Assembly: GCA_029448655.1 (NCBI GenBank)
Contig: JACCLO010000002.1
Location: 2,108,001 to 2,172,000 of the forward strand
Length of the DNA: 64,000 bases
DNA from: Wolfiporia cocos
Lineage: Eukaryota; Basidiomycota; Agaricomycetes; Polyporales; Phaeolaceae
Direction of reading: 5' to 3'
Position 1 is the first letter of the stretch, and every line of letters starts with the position of its first letter. Under the pieces are notes generated by a model. It had not been told where the DNA came from. It worked only from the letters and a program-made list of their open reading frames with translations, and ran no database searches. The position numbers were made by a program, and so were the translations under genes. This document shows positions 24,008-34,349 of the stretch, in pieces.

Positions 24008-25739
24008 GCGTCTGGCGCGAGTGCCGAGGAGAGACTGTATGGCTGTACAGTGTGCGCTAGGCGCAGGAGTTGGCTAGTGGCAAAGAGGGAAGAGGCGGCG
24101 GGCGGGTGGGAGGAGGATAGCGGAATGGCAAGCAGGCCCGCCTGTGATGAGCATGCAGCACGCGGGGAGTCTGCAAGCGCCCACCGAATGGCAACGCCCT
24201 GTTTGCCCCTGTTTGCGCACATCCCATCACGCGCTTGTTCCCCCCGCGCGGTGTGCGCGACATTGGACGCGACTTGATCTCTGCTATGCTGCGACTGATC
24301 CCGCCGGGGCCAGCGGACTGCGACTCAGCAGGGCGTGCAGCTATCAGCACACCGCCATACTCCAGCAGTCGGGATCTTGCCACCATCACGCGTCCCCCTG
24401 GCAGTGGCAATGCGCGCGCGTCTGATGGCAACTGCCATCTCTGATTTCTTGCGCGAGCTGCCTGACACACGCGCTTTATATATTGCTCCAGGAATGTCCG
24501 ACTGTATTGCGAGCACTTGTGTCACGATTCTTCCCGCTGCCGGACGACGATCAGACCATGAACGCGTGCCTTAGGCAGTGCGCCGAATGACATCTCAGCG
24601 TAACGGTTGTCATCACTCAATGTATGAGATCACTGGAGACCATCGCACAGCCCGAGCATAATGCGGATTTGCGCCCATTTAATGCCGACAAGGTCCCAGC
24701 GCTCCTACGGTGTTCTCCGATTGAAGTTTAGCCACACCGCTCAACAGAGGGTTATGCGGACGTAGAATCGCTTGCATTCAACGGCAAGTTGTCGAGTATT
24801 GGAAATCAAGCCATCCGGGACTTTTAGTTAGTCTAAAGCTAGCTGTGACGCATTGGGAACAACAGCAATTGTACGCCGTCGAGCGGTCCCGACTCAGAGC
24901 TCAGGGAAACGTTATCTCTATCCGAGGCAAAGCACCTAAGGGGGCTCCCCTACTCATAACCGACATACGGGTACGCGAGTCAAAGCAGTGCAGTACACCG
25001 CGTATTGTCCAAGAGCGAGGCGCGGACTTGGGCGCCATACCTGTGCCCGAACAGACGTCGTAGGAGAGTTTGCAATGCCAATCCGGAAGGTGTCAAAGTG
25101 CGGGGAACAGACACCAGGGCTGATCCTCGCATATTACAAGAGTGATATAGCTGCACCTCGCGGCATGGCTACCATCGCGCGAACGCTAGGGGATCATCAA
25201 GGTGGCGCGGCCTTGAGAGGCATCGTGTAGCCATGAGTCGTGATAACCCATATTTGATTTTGATTCGTATCACCAGAAGGCGGGTCATGAGGAAATTTCT
25301 TCGCGTGAGACAGCAAGAGAAGCTCGATAGAACCAGACGTTGTTGTCTAACGTTCGAGGTGCAGATAGCATCAAATAACAATCCGAGGAGAGAGATAAAA
25401 GACAGCGTGGAAACTCGGACAGCTGCAGACCAATCACCAGGAATAGCCAATATGTCCGGCATGACAGAAGATCTTTATTGCACAGGATTTTTTGCCTTGT
25501 GTATGAGCTTGATGCACAATGATGTCGCCCAGCGAGATGAACAGCAAGCACATGCAAAGTCCTATGAGCGCGGCAGCAGCTGATAGCAGATTGAAATGCG
25601 CGTCCAAGTCATCCACACTGTGTCACCTGGCAGGCGATGAAGAGGAAAGATCAAGCTATTTCATGCACAGCCATAGAAGAAAAGGTAGATCAGCCTCATC
25701 CGAGTGCACTGACGTACAAACAGATATCTGAGCTGACAG
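24008..25739. other. Intergenic region upstream of the Tea1-like gene
   Basis: The first few hundred bases are GC-rich and presumably the Tea1-like promoter. Hydrophobic minus-strand frames at about 25170-25620 look like fragments of a membrane protein, but they are interrupted by stops and I cannot assign a family. Otherwise nothing recognised. Confidence 0.4.
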
Positions 25740-25931
25740 TTAGGCAGGCACATCCTCATTCCAGGTAATGACATCGCCCTGATCCTCCGAGTCGTGGTCG
25801 CGCTTGCGGTGGAACATGAGCCGGTCTCGCGACGGAAAGAGACGGTTACATCGCTCAAACACGCATATGAAGATAGGCGTCCTACGACATCTGTCAGAGC
25901 AGCGCATCGAAAAGGAACGGTGCGGGCGCAC
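25740..25931 (-). pseudogene. C2H2 zinc-finger protein fragment (repeat copy 1)
   Basis: The minus-strand frame contains CVFERCNRLFPSRDRLMFHRKRDH in two overlapping pieces. This fits C-x4-C-x12-H-x4-H and is followed by an acidic tail DSEDQGDVITWNEDVPA and a stop. A closely similar peptide is encoded in repeat copy 2 near 28240-28364, where the second His is not preserved in the same context. No convincing upstream exon or start joins it, so I treat it as the 3' remnant of a C2H2 gene carried by the repeat. It could instead be chance. Confidence 0.35.
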
Positions 25932-26504
25932 TCTGCTGGAGTCGTTACGCGAGCCAGCGTGGACTCGAGCTGCTCAGGGGTCGCCGTCGCTTGTCGCGCA
26001 TCAGCAGAGGTTCCGGTTCTAAGGAGTTTCACATACCATCCTGTACAGCGGGAGAGGAAGGCAGCACAGAAGGCAGGGACGGTTGCTGCATGGCAAGTGC
26101 ACCTTGCTGACCCGCCGCGCCACAGCCTATAGGATTGCTGACTAAGCGACGCGCTAATTAATGACGCGTTATGTCACAATCACAGGCTAGTGCTTGTCGG
26201 CGACTCGAAGACTGCCTGACGTTTGGTGTTGAGTATAGCAAGAATACTGAGTTCATCATAATATATCTCGGGTTTATCCCCAACGTTTCTGCCTGGTTGG
26301 CGCCCAGCATGCGGTTTCGAGTGGGCGCTGATCTGCCTCCTCGCATCCATCGACCGTTCACCTTACACAATTGATATCCATGTACCTGTATCTCAGTAGT
26401 ACCTCATATCTCGGGACTTCTTCCCGTTCGCCGACTAGTGGATGCTATAGCGATCTCATGTAAGAACAGCACGCGTATACGTACTGTGGCTGACATGCCA
26501 CAAC
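25800..26504. repeat. Direct repeat copy 1 (hairpin-ended element)
   Basis: Shares long, near-identical blocks with 28233-29012 in the same orientation: from the CGCTTGCGGTGGAAC start through CGCTAATTAATGACG, then after a diverged middle the block GATGCTATAGCGATCTCATG up to the end GCTGACATGCCACAAC. Relative to copy 2 it carries about 84 extra bases near 26010-26090; copy 2 carries a longer, different middle. The shared sequence stops at 26504, just before the truncated DUF6535 gene. The end is a hairpin, TGTGGC/GCCACA with a 6-nt loop (26485-26502). Confidence 0.7.
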
Positions 26505-26521
26505 CGTGACGCCAAAGCGTC

Positions 26522-27922
26522 ATGATCTGGAGTCTGCGACATGAAGAGTCCGACAAATGGTGCTTGGGTGCCATCCTCAATCTCCCGCCATTGTTGCTTC
26601 AGGCTGCTCTAGTCCTATTCCTAATCGGCCTGGTCGCACTTTTATGGACACTCGACAGGACTACAGCGTACCCCATCATGGCTCTCGTGGTGACTCTCCT
26701 CTTCCTCCTGGGGTCATCCATTATTCTACCAGCCATTTTTCCATTTAAGTCACCATACGCATGGGGTATCTTTCTGGTACTTCAGTGGGTGCATCATCTG
26801 GGCGTGCTCCTAATGGATCGCCTGGAGTCTCGCGAATCATGGGGAATCGCCTCAAAGTATTTGGGTCCAATTTAAACAATGGATCAGATACCTCACGAAA
26901 GACCAACTTTATATTACTAATCATGCCCCTGATCATTGGAGAGCTCGCGAACTGTCGGTTCTACGCGACCCCTCGCACAACACTCGAGATGTTCAGAGCT
27001 TAGTCATGGCCAATATGGAGATCACCGATGACACATTTCTTGGGGAGGTTATACGTCCGTGCCTTAAATCGTCAAGACTGGACATTGCACTCCCTGCATT
27101 CCACAAGATTATGCAGCATGAAGCACACAAAATAATGCACTATGAATCAGACAAACAGATGCACCATGATTGCAAGGGGACCAATCTCATATGGGACAAA
27201 GTCGAGCAGGATGCAGAATCAATAGTTGCCATCGGAAACATGTCTGTGGATACTATGTTCACCAAAATCTGCGACGCACAGAAGGGTGTCATGACGCCTG
27301 AAGAAGACAAGGAACTTCTCCGGATATCTGAATACCTAAATTCCCTTCTTGATGCTACACCGCGTACCCAGCCCGAGGTGTATCGCCGCGTAATCGGGTT
27401 ACTGAGCCATCAAAAACTGCGCAATGTAGATGTGCAGCATAAATTGTCTCTCATTATATTCTGGTCATGCAGGAAGTTCAGTGTGAAATATAATGGTATG
27501 CCCTTTACCCACAGCAAGAGTTCAAACTGACTCTATCTTAAGAGATCAGAATTCTTAAAACATGCCTCAGTTCTACATTATATAAGCCGGAAATACAAGG
27601 ATCGATATGCGAATCTCTGCTAGGCATCCTTTCCAGGCCGTCAAGTACCGAATTCCGAAAGAACAGTGAAGAGCTGCAAGTACTCATCGCAAGCACGATT
27701 GAACGTCTCGCGACCCTTGGGATGTGGACAGATGTGCTGAGCGTCCTACAAGAATGCACTAGGTTTGCGGGAACTCGAAACGCTCGTGATTTCTTCCTTG
27801 AGTGCATACTTGCACGATTTGTTGAGGCAATCAAAAGCTGCAATGACAAGGACGAGAACTTGTGGATGTCAAAAGAAATAGCGAAGATACGTACAGCTGC
27901 TGATTGCAACCGAGCTCGGTGA
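26522..27922 (+). pseudogene. 5'-truncated DUF6535 membrane-protein gene
   Basis: The plus-strand frame encodes two transmembrane helices (LPPLLLQAALVLFLIGLVAL and ALVVTLLFLLGSSIILPAIF) followed by PFKSPYAW, a pattern I know from the second half of the basidiomycete DUF6535 domain. After an intron, HWRARELSVLRDPSHNTRDV and DTFLGEVIRPCL continue the usual C-terminal helical part through 27530. A further exon at about 27540-27919 (SLLGILSRPSST..., ASTIERLATLGMWTDVL) ends at a GTGAGT donor. The N-terminal half of DUF6535, with its first two membrane helices, is absent. The break lies within 20 bp of the end of repeat copy 1, and nothing follows the last donor. I infer a gene cut by the repeat. 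Function of DUF6535 proteins is unknown. Confidence 0.6.
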
Positions 27923-28232
27923 GTAGTTCGTGTCTAATACAATGACGACACGCTGATATCTCGCGCCCAATGTCTGTATCAGTTCATTGCATCACGAAAA
28001 TGCCGCATGAATAGTCAAGTCGTTTTACCAAATAATAGCATTCGATTCAAATCCGCTCGGCTGATCATTGATTTGTCTACATTTTCCTTCTGTCGGATGC
28101 GAGTAATTCAACAGTAGATTTGTTCCCCTGGTTGTTGTCTCTTGTCAGTTCGTGTATGCCGGTATACATAGTGTCACAGTTTGTGTAAAGAATCGAGGTT
28201 TTGCAACTCCCCTCATCTAGTAGTAAGTACGT
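27923..28232. other. Spacer between DUF6535 fragment and repeat copy 2
   Basis: AT-rich, without recognisable coding potential. It probably contains the decayed continuation of the DUF6535-type gene. Confidence 0.35.
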
Positions 28233-29012
28233 GCGCTTGCGGTGGAACATGAGCCGGTCCCGCGACGGAAAGAGACGGTTACATCGCTCAAGCGAGCATA
28301 TAAAGGTAGGTGTCCTACGACATCTGTCAGAGCAGCGCATCGAACAGGAACGGTGCGAGCGCACTCTGCTGGGTTCGTTACGCGAGCCAGCGTAGACTCG
28401 AGCTGCTCAGGGGTCGTCATCGCTTGTCGCGCAATGGCAAGTGCACCTCGCTGACGCGCCGCACCACAGACGGTTGGGATCGCTGACTGAACAACGCGCT
28501 AATTAATGACGTGTCGCGACGCGTGATGTCACTGTCACAGGGCGACGACGACGGGGTCTGCGGCTGTCGTGATCAGCGGCGCGTGGAGGTCCGAGCGGGT
28601 AACTAGTTCTGCCGGTAGTGTACATAAGCGGCGCGCGAGCAGAGTGGGTCGTCGCTAACCCACTTACGCTCGACTATCCTACAAAGGAGATTCGCCCCTG
28701 CAGCCACGGAATTTCCACATCTGATACTTATGTTGTGTTGAGTATGGGAGTTCATTTCATATTTGACCCCACGGCCATAAGGCCGATTCGTGCCCGATTA
28801 GCGCCCATCATGCGTTTCCGCTAAGCTGCCTCACTCTCGCATCCATCGGTCGTGCACAATCACTGTATTAGATATGCATGCACCTATCATTTGCACCTTT
28901 ATTTCAGTAGTACTTTATATCTCGGATCTTCTTCCGCTCGCTAGCTCCTGAATGCTATAGCGATCTCATGTAAATAGAGCATGCGTATATATTGTGGCTG
29001 ACATGCCACAAC
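28233..29012. repeat. Direct repeat copy 2 (hairpin-ended element)
   Basis: Second copy of the element at 25800-26504, same orientation. It starts at the same CGCTTGCGGTGGAAC block and ends at the same hairpin (TGTGGC 28993-28998, GCCACA 29005-29010) and AC dinucleotide. It lacks about 84 bases after CTTGTCGCGCA but has a longer middle. The zinc-finger-like peptide is present on its minus strand. No long terminal repeats, tRNA primer site or transposase frame are visible inside. Confidence 0.68.
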
Positions 29013-29479
29013 GTACGATCATTTGCCGATCACCTCGAGAGGGCTTGTTGTAGGCTCACCTGCCTGCCGACGGGCGCGCACTTGATCAAAATTATGAGAG
29101 CGCGTGCGTGTTACGGCGAATACCTGTAGGTAGACGACGTGTATCCTCAGTACGGTGCGCTCGGGCAAGAGTGCAAGACTGAGGGTCAGCGGACGCAGGC
29201 AGCGGTATAAGTAATCTACGGTGCCAGCGAAACGTGCGGGGCGAAACGGAAAGACGGTAAAACAGTAGCGAGCAGCTATGTAACCAGATAAGGACTACGG
29301 TAGCTAAGGGACGCCACAAAAAACGTATCGATTCGGAATGTGAAAGGCACAGACACTATAAACGTACTTAGTCGGTCCTTGGCGCGGGCGGCGCCGCGCA
29401 GCGTCGGCGCGACAGATTGTGCGCTCCAACAAAAATCTCATTCTGTCCGCTATCTAACTGCTTACAACCCATACCTGTA
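29013..29479. other. Spacer between repeat copy 2 and recombinase relic
   Basis: No supported gene. It could include the left flank of the recombinase element, but I found no terminal repeat that would define its edge. Confidence 0.35.
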
Positions 29480-30872
29480 ATGCCCGCCCAGAGATCAAGA
29501 CCTGAACAAACAGCCAAGCAGCAACGTACCAAAAATTCAAAAGCCGGCGCGCCACCTGCCACCCTTCACGAGCTTCTAAGACTCCGAGACGAAGCAAGGG
29601 GCACTTTCCTGCCGGCGCCGAACACAGCCGCTGCGTATGCCTCGTACGTGAGGCAGGGGCAGCGTTTCCTCGCCGATTTCGTCGGCACTAAGCGAGGCGG
29701 GACAGGCTGCGGGGGCTGCAGCGCAGGATGGCGGGGGCGAGGATGTGGACTACGACGAGCTCGGCAGGGCGCTCGACGGCGCCCCGAACCGCTATCCCGC
29801 CATGGCGCTGGAGCTCTTCCTGGTTGAGAGGTGCATGAACCAGAATCTCGGCAGGAGCATCGGGGATGGGATACATGCGGCATTCAAGACGTACTGGGAG
29901 ATGATGTGAGACGCTATCGAGATAGAGAACAACTCACAGGCGTCCTCCCGCGAAGGGCAGACGACAGGTACCGAGGGCCATTTGAATATGACGAGGTCGA
30001 ATACGAGGTCAGGAGGAACCCGGCGGACTCGGCGCAGGTGCAAGATCTCGTGCATGTTATCATTGACACGTCGCGCGCCACGGGAAAGGCACGGAGCCGT
30101 GCCGGAGCGATGCTGATCGAGGATATGCGTAAGAAGATGCTCTGGTCTGAGCGCACCTGCCCGGCAGAATGGCTGGATAAGGAGATTGCTGACCTCGGAA
30201 CCTTGACTTTTCTCATGAGGGTGTTCATGTCCTCAGGCTTCGTGCTTTGGACAAAGTGATTGCTTCATCAGGTACCCGCCGAAAGGTACGAATGCTTACC
30301 GTTGTTGCAGAATCAGCGGACCATGTAGGCTGATTGCGAAGGAAGGGCGCCATATTATTTTCCTCATGACACTGTGAGATTTGAGAACCGGAAGGGTTGG
30401 ACCCAAGTGGGTGTGAGATCCCATATTGGTGAGTATGGCACATGCCGCAGCGCCCGACGGCTGCTAATATGTGTATCGAGGCAATATATACCCGCAGACG
30501 AAGACCTCCGGAGGTGGATACAGTGCCTTGAAACGGTGCTGCTCCGCAGGCCCCTGCAGCCGGAAGAATTTATTTTCCCCGTAATATCAGTGAACAGTAC
30601 GGCGCAGACTCACAGGTGCACAAATCACGAAACCATACAAAAGTATCTGGACGAATTTGCCGCGGCTGCAGGCGCCGGACCGCCGCGAATCGCACGCGGA
30701 CGAGAACGATTGCAGCGGCGCGCTTTGTCCTATCCAACACGAAGCATCGGCCACTTTCAATGGACTCACGCCACCGGTCACTGTGCGGGCGTCCCACGAT
30801 GCCCTGTCCCACATTGAGACGTTATTGATGGCCACGGCCGAACGCATCGAAAGCGCTGTTCGCTGGGATTGA
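29480..30872 (+). pseudogene. Crypton-like tyrosine recombinase relic with internal deletion
   Basis: Resembles a family common in Agaricomycete genomes (hypothetical proteins with a phage-integrase-like fold), recalled rather than searched. Start MPAQRSRPEQTAKQQRT at 29480. Then a SAM-like region NTAAAYASYVRQGQRFLADF, a one-base frame change near 29660-29690, then YPAMALELFLVERC and HAAFKTYWEMM. It continues DDRYRGPFEYDEVEYE, LIEDMRKKMLWSERTCPAEW and FMSSGFVLWTK, ending in an in-frame TGA. After more stops comes VRFENRKGWT, then LLRRPLQPEEFIFPVISVN and IQKYLDEFAAAAG. The next recognisable piece, GALCPI...SHDALSHIETLL, is in another frame and belongs C-terminal to the catalytic block. The H-x-x-R segment (HCFRRGG-like) expected between them is missing. 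It is non-functional: at least two frame changes, two stops and a core deletion. Confidence 0.62.
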
Positions 30873-30923
30873 ATACAGATTTGCACTCCGCACGCAGCGT
30901 TGGCTGATAGGGCCAATTGCGGC

Positions 30924-33149
30924 ATGGCAGACGGGCATGAGCTGGACGCACGCCTGCAGTCGCTCTCTGCCTCTCCGTCCGCCTCGCCCGAGCCACACGC
31001 CCCCATGCGGAGACCACGCACGCTCGCCACGCACTCGCCCTCGCCCTCCCGCGCTGGCCCCCGCTCGCTCAGCCTCACCATGTCCCGCGCCAAGACGCCC
31101 CCGCCAGCGCCGCGCGACAGGCCGCACCCCGTCCTGCGCTGGCTCTCCCAGCGCGCCAGCTCCGCGTCCCCGAGCCGCTCGCCCGCGCCCTCGCCCACCT
31201 CCTCCACCCCGCCGACGCCCTCCTCCGCCGCCTCCGCGCTCGCCGACGCCCTCTCCGACGACCCGCGCCTCTCGCCCTCGCACCACCACTCCTCCCACCT
31301 CCACCCCGCCGACGCCGCCCGCGTGCCCCTCCCCGCCCGCCCCGCCGCCGCGTGCCTCCCCCCGCACTTCCGCGCCGCCCACCCGCCCCGCTTCCTCTCC
31401 CAGCTCACGCGCACCACCCTCCCCACCGCCTGCCTCTCCCCGCGCCCGCCCAGCCTCGGCGCGGACGGCGGCGGCACGGACGCGGACCTCGACGCGGACA
31501 TGTTCCTCAGCCCGACCCCGACGCCCGTCGCGATCCCGCACTCGCCCGCGCCCGCGCACATCAGCGACGAGCCGCGCGCGGGCACCCGCTCGTCCCTCGA
31601 CACCCTGCGCACCATCCACGCGCGCGGCCGCACCGTCCACACGAGCGCGCCCGCGCAGGCGCCCCTCCGCCTGCCCGCGCTCCCGGGCTCGCTCCGCAGC
31701 TGGTTCGGCGACGGCGGGAGCGCCCAGGGCAGCCGCGAGAGCGTGCACGCGCTCCTCGGCGACGAGGACAAGCAGCCGACGCGCCAGGCGGAGCGCGAGC
31801 ACATCAAGAAGAAGTGTGCGTCCGCCGCTGCGACCAATCGTAACCACTGACAGGACCGTGCACAGACTGCGCACCGAAGAACCCCGTCGTGTTCTGCCAC
31901 GGGCTGCTTGGCTTCGACACCGTCACGCTCGGGCCCGCGATCGCGCCGCTCCAGGTGACCCACTGGCGCGGGATCAAGGAGGCGTTCGAGGAGAACGGCT
32001 GCGAGGTGCGTCCGCGTGCGCTCGTCCCCTTCGCTGCTCACGCGCCGCGCAGGTGCTGATGACGCGCGTGCCCGCGACGAGCTCGCCCGTCGACCGCGCG
32101 CAGGTCCTGCTCGAGAAGATCAGCGCGGTGTACGCGGGGCGCAGCGTGCACCTCATCGGTGAGTCCCCCGCCGCCCCCGCCGCGCGTGCTCATGCGGACC
32201 GCAGGCGCGCCGGCACCCGTCCCCCCGCGCCGCAGGACACAGCATGGTGCGCCCCGCGCGTCTCCCCGCCGCCGCACACGCACACGCTGACGCTGACGCC
32301 GACCGCAGGGCGGGCTCGACTGCCGGTACCTCACGACGCACCTCCTGCGCGGCGCGCCGGGGCGGCCGCCGCCGTTCCGCGTGCTGTCGGTGACGACGAT
32401 CTCGACGCCGCACCGCGGGAGCGCGTTTGCGGACCACTTCCTCGCGACGGTCGGGCGCGCGCGGATGCCGCGCGTGCTCGCGCTGCTCGACCTCCTCCCG
32501 AACGGCGGCGGCGACGGCGCGGCGTTCGAGTTCCTCACCGTCGAGAACATGCGCCGCTTCAACGCGCGCACGCCGGACGTCGAGGGCGTGAAGTACTTTA
32601 GCTGGGGCGCGGTCTACGACCCCGGGCTGATCGATACGTGGAAGTGAGTGCCGCGCGTGTGGGCGTGCGTGGTGGCGGGTGCTGATGCTGCGCGCGCAGG
32701 TGGCCGCATTCGGTGATCATGGAGAAGGAGGGCCCGAACGACGGGCTCGTCTCGCGCGCGTCCGCGGAGTGGGTGAGTGGCGCGCGCTCTCCCTCTCTCT
32801 CTGACAGCGTCTGACGCGCGCACCGCAGGGCACGTACCTCGGCACGCTCGAGGGCGTGAACCACCTCGAGCTGATCGGGTGGGTCAACTCGGCGCGGTAC
32901 AAGTGGGCGGAGATCATGGGCCGCGAGCTCAAGTTCCGCCCCGTGACGTTCTACCTCGGCATCGCGGACCACCTCGCGCGCGTCGTCGAGGCGCAGGGCG
33001 GCGCCGGCGGGGGCCGGGAGGGCGAGGAGAGGGAGGAGAGGGAGGAGATCGGGCGCGAGGGCGAGCGCGCGGAGATGGCGGAGAGCTTGGGGAGGGGTGC
33101 GGACGCGGACGTGCCTGCGCGGGAGGAGGGCGAGCGGGGGCGGGGATGA
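30924..33149 (+). CDS. Alpha/beta-hydrolase lipase
   Basis: Serine lipase or esterase; substrate not determinable. A long low-complexity Ser/Pro/Ala/Arg-rich N-terminal region (about 310 residues, start MADGHELDARLQ) is followed by the hydrolase fold: NPVVFCHGLLGFD (oxyanion region), VTHWRGIKEAFEENGCEV, SVHLIGHSMGGLDCRYL with the nucleophile Ser, TTISTPHRGSAFADHF, MEKEGPNDGLVS (catalytic Asp), and LEGVNHLELIGWVN (catalytic His). The acidic Glu/Arg tail ends at 33149. Exon 32236-32246 is only 11 nt and encodes H-S-M of GHSMGG, between introns 32159-32235 and 32247-32308. Similar proteins are annotated in fungi as triacylglycerol lipases. No signal peptide or membrane helix is visible. GC content is much higher than in neighbours, so long overlapping frames appear on both strands. 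The start is the first ATG in frame but could lie further downstream. Confidence 0.85.
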
Positions 33150-33329
33150 CGTGTTTGAACGGGCTGGCGCGGGTGGGCCGCGTTGGCTGCTCGGGAGTTG
33201 GGACGTTCGGGATATGACTTGGGAAGAGGTGCGTTTTTGGCTCAGGAGCTCCTCGGTTGTTGGTGACGCGTGGAGCGTAGACATCTCGGGATCGCACAGT
33301 ATAAACACGGCATTTCTTCGACTGCTGCA

Positions 33330-33495
33330 TCACATCGGCCTCGTCCATATCTTATGCATGAGATTGGCACCAGCTGTATACCATCTACACGTTATAATCG
33401 CATCTGGATTCTAATATTGGGTTCTGCGCTGCGCTGCCCGGTAATGATCTCACGCGGCATCTCCGTCTCTCGTTCGTAGCACCACACCAACGGTG
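33330..33495. repeat. Dispersed repeat family, copy A
   Basis: Shares ordered blocks with 33538-33745: GCATGAGATTG, then CACACC preceded by CTCTCGTTCGT, then ACATATGCCTT. It also resembles about 37948-38080. Same orientation, strongly diverged. On the minus strand the block spells an acidic C-terminus in copies B and C, suggesting a decayed gene 3' end. Confidence 0.5.
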
Positions 33496-33537
33496 ATTGT
33501 TCAATCACCAGACAACATATGCCTTCTATTTCTTCTA

Positions 33538-33745
33538 CTACTGCATCACACTGGCGTCCTCATCCTCATCCGTATCTAACGCATGAGATTGACACCGGCT
33601 GTATATTATCCACACGTTATATAGAATGGTAACAGCGGGTTCTGATCCCACGTTGCGTCTCCAGCTCTCGTTCGTCGCACCACACCGGCGAATTGGAACG
33701 CTGGGGGTTCGATGGCCAATGCACTCGTCGCAGACAAACATATGC
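33538..33745. repeat. Dispersed repeat family, copy B
   Basis: Tandem neighbour of copy A, with the same order of blocks (ACGCATGAGATTG, CACACGTTATA, CTCTCGTTCGTCGCACCACACC). The minus strand reads SHALDTDEDEDASVMQ and a stop. Confidence 0.5.
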
Positions 33746-34349
33746 CTTTCAGGCAGCGCTGCAACAAGTACATTCTGTGTATTAGGCGGCGCAGAAATAC
33801 AACAATCTATAGATGGCATGGCGACGTTACATAAAGTAACAGTGAATCACATTGACGTATACGATAGTACACCGTAAACATATCCACTTCAATGAGGCCA
33901 ATAATGTAGCAGTATATCATATAAGACGAGTTAACGTCCCGGACGTCGCACGAAACCTGTACGCCAGTATATCCGAGATTCCGCAATAATATACTTGGCG
34001 TTATCCGCATGAGGGTATGGATGAAATCTACGGTATTTTGGGGGAAAGCTTCATCAGAGTCATCAGTGATGTGGCGTCAAGTGCATGCAAGAGCTGCTCC
34101 TCGACCCAGCGGGAGCAGGGCCGGCAATAATGTCTTCGAGATGTCGACCAGCCGCCGGGAGTTCTAGGGGAAGCTGGCAGCAGCAGAAGGTCACAGAGAC
34201 AGTTCAGCACACGCGCGGCCTAACGCGCTCGCCTATGTGCTTTCGACCCGCGCTCCTGTCGCCCGCGACAGCGGCATGCTTGCCGCATCCGCAATTAACA
34301 TTATCTCCACGCATCGAGCCCCTCTGTGTCCGCACATGCTGCATCCGCC

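Larger units (their letters stand above)
33150..34349. other. Gene-poor stretch with two copies of a dispersed repeat
   Basis: No supported gene. It contains repeat copies A and B described separately. Frames on both strands are short and interrupted. Confidence 0.45.

Noticed and set aside
25169..25616. Hydrophobic minus-strand frames that could be a small membrane protein
   Set aside because: The pieces are interrupted by stops, no consistent splice sites join them, and I recognise no family.
25800..29012. Interpretation of the two direct repeats as LTRs of a retrotransposon
   Set aside because: No TG...CA ends, primer-binding site, polypurine tract or reverse transcriptase between them, and the intervening gene is a cellular membrane protein fragment.
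30587..32601. Very long open frames on both strands over the lipase N-terminal region (up to about 550 codons)
   Set aside because: They arise from extreme GC content, which removes stop codons in all frames. Their products are Arg/Ala/Pro strings without domains, while one frame continues into the lipase fold.
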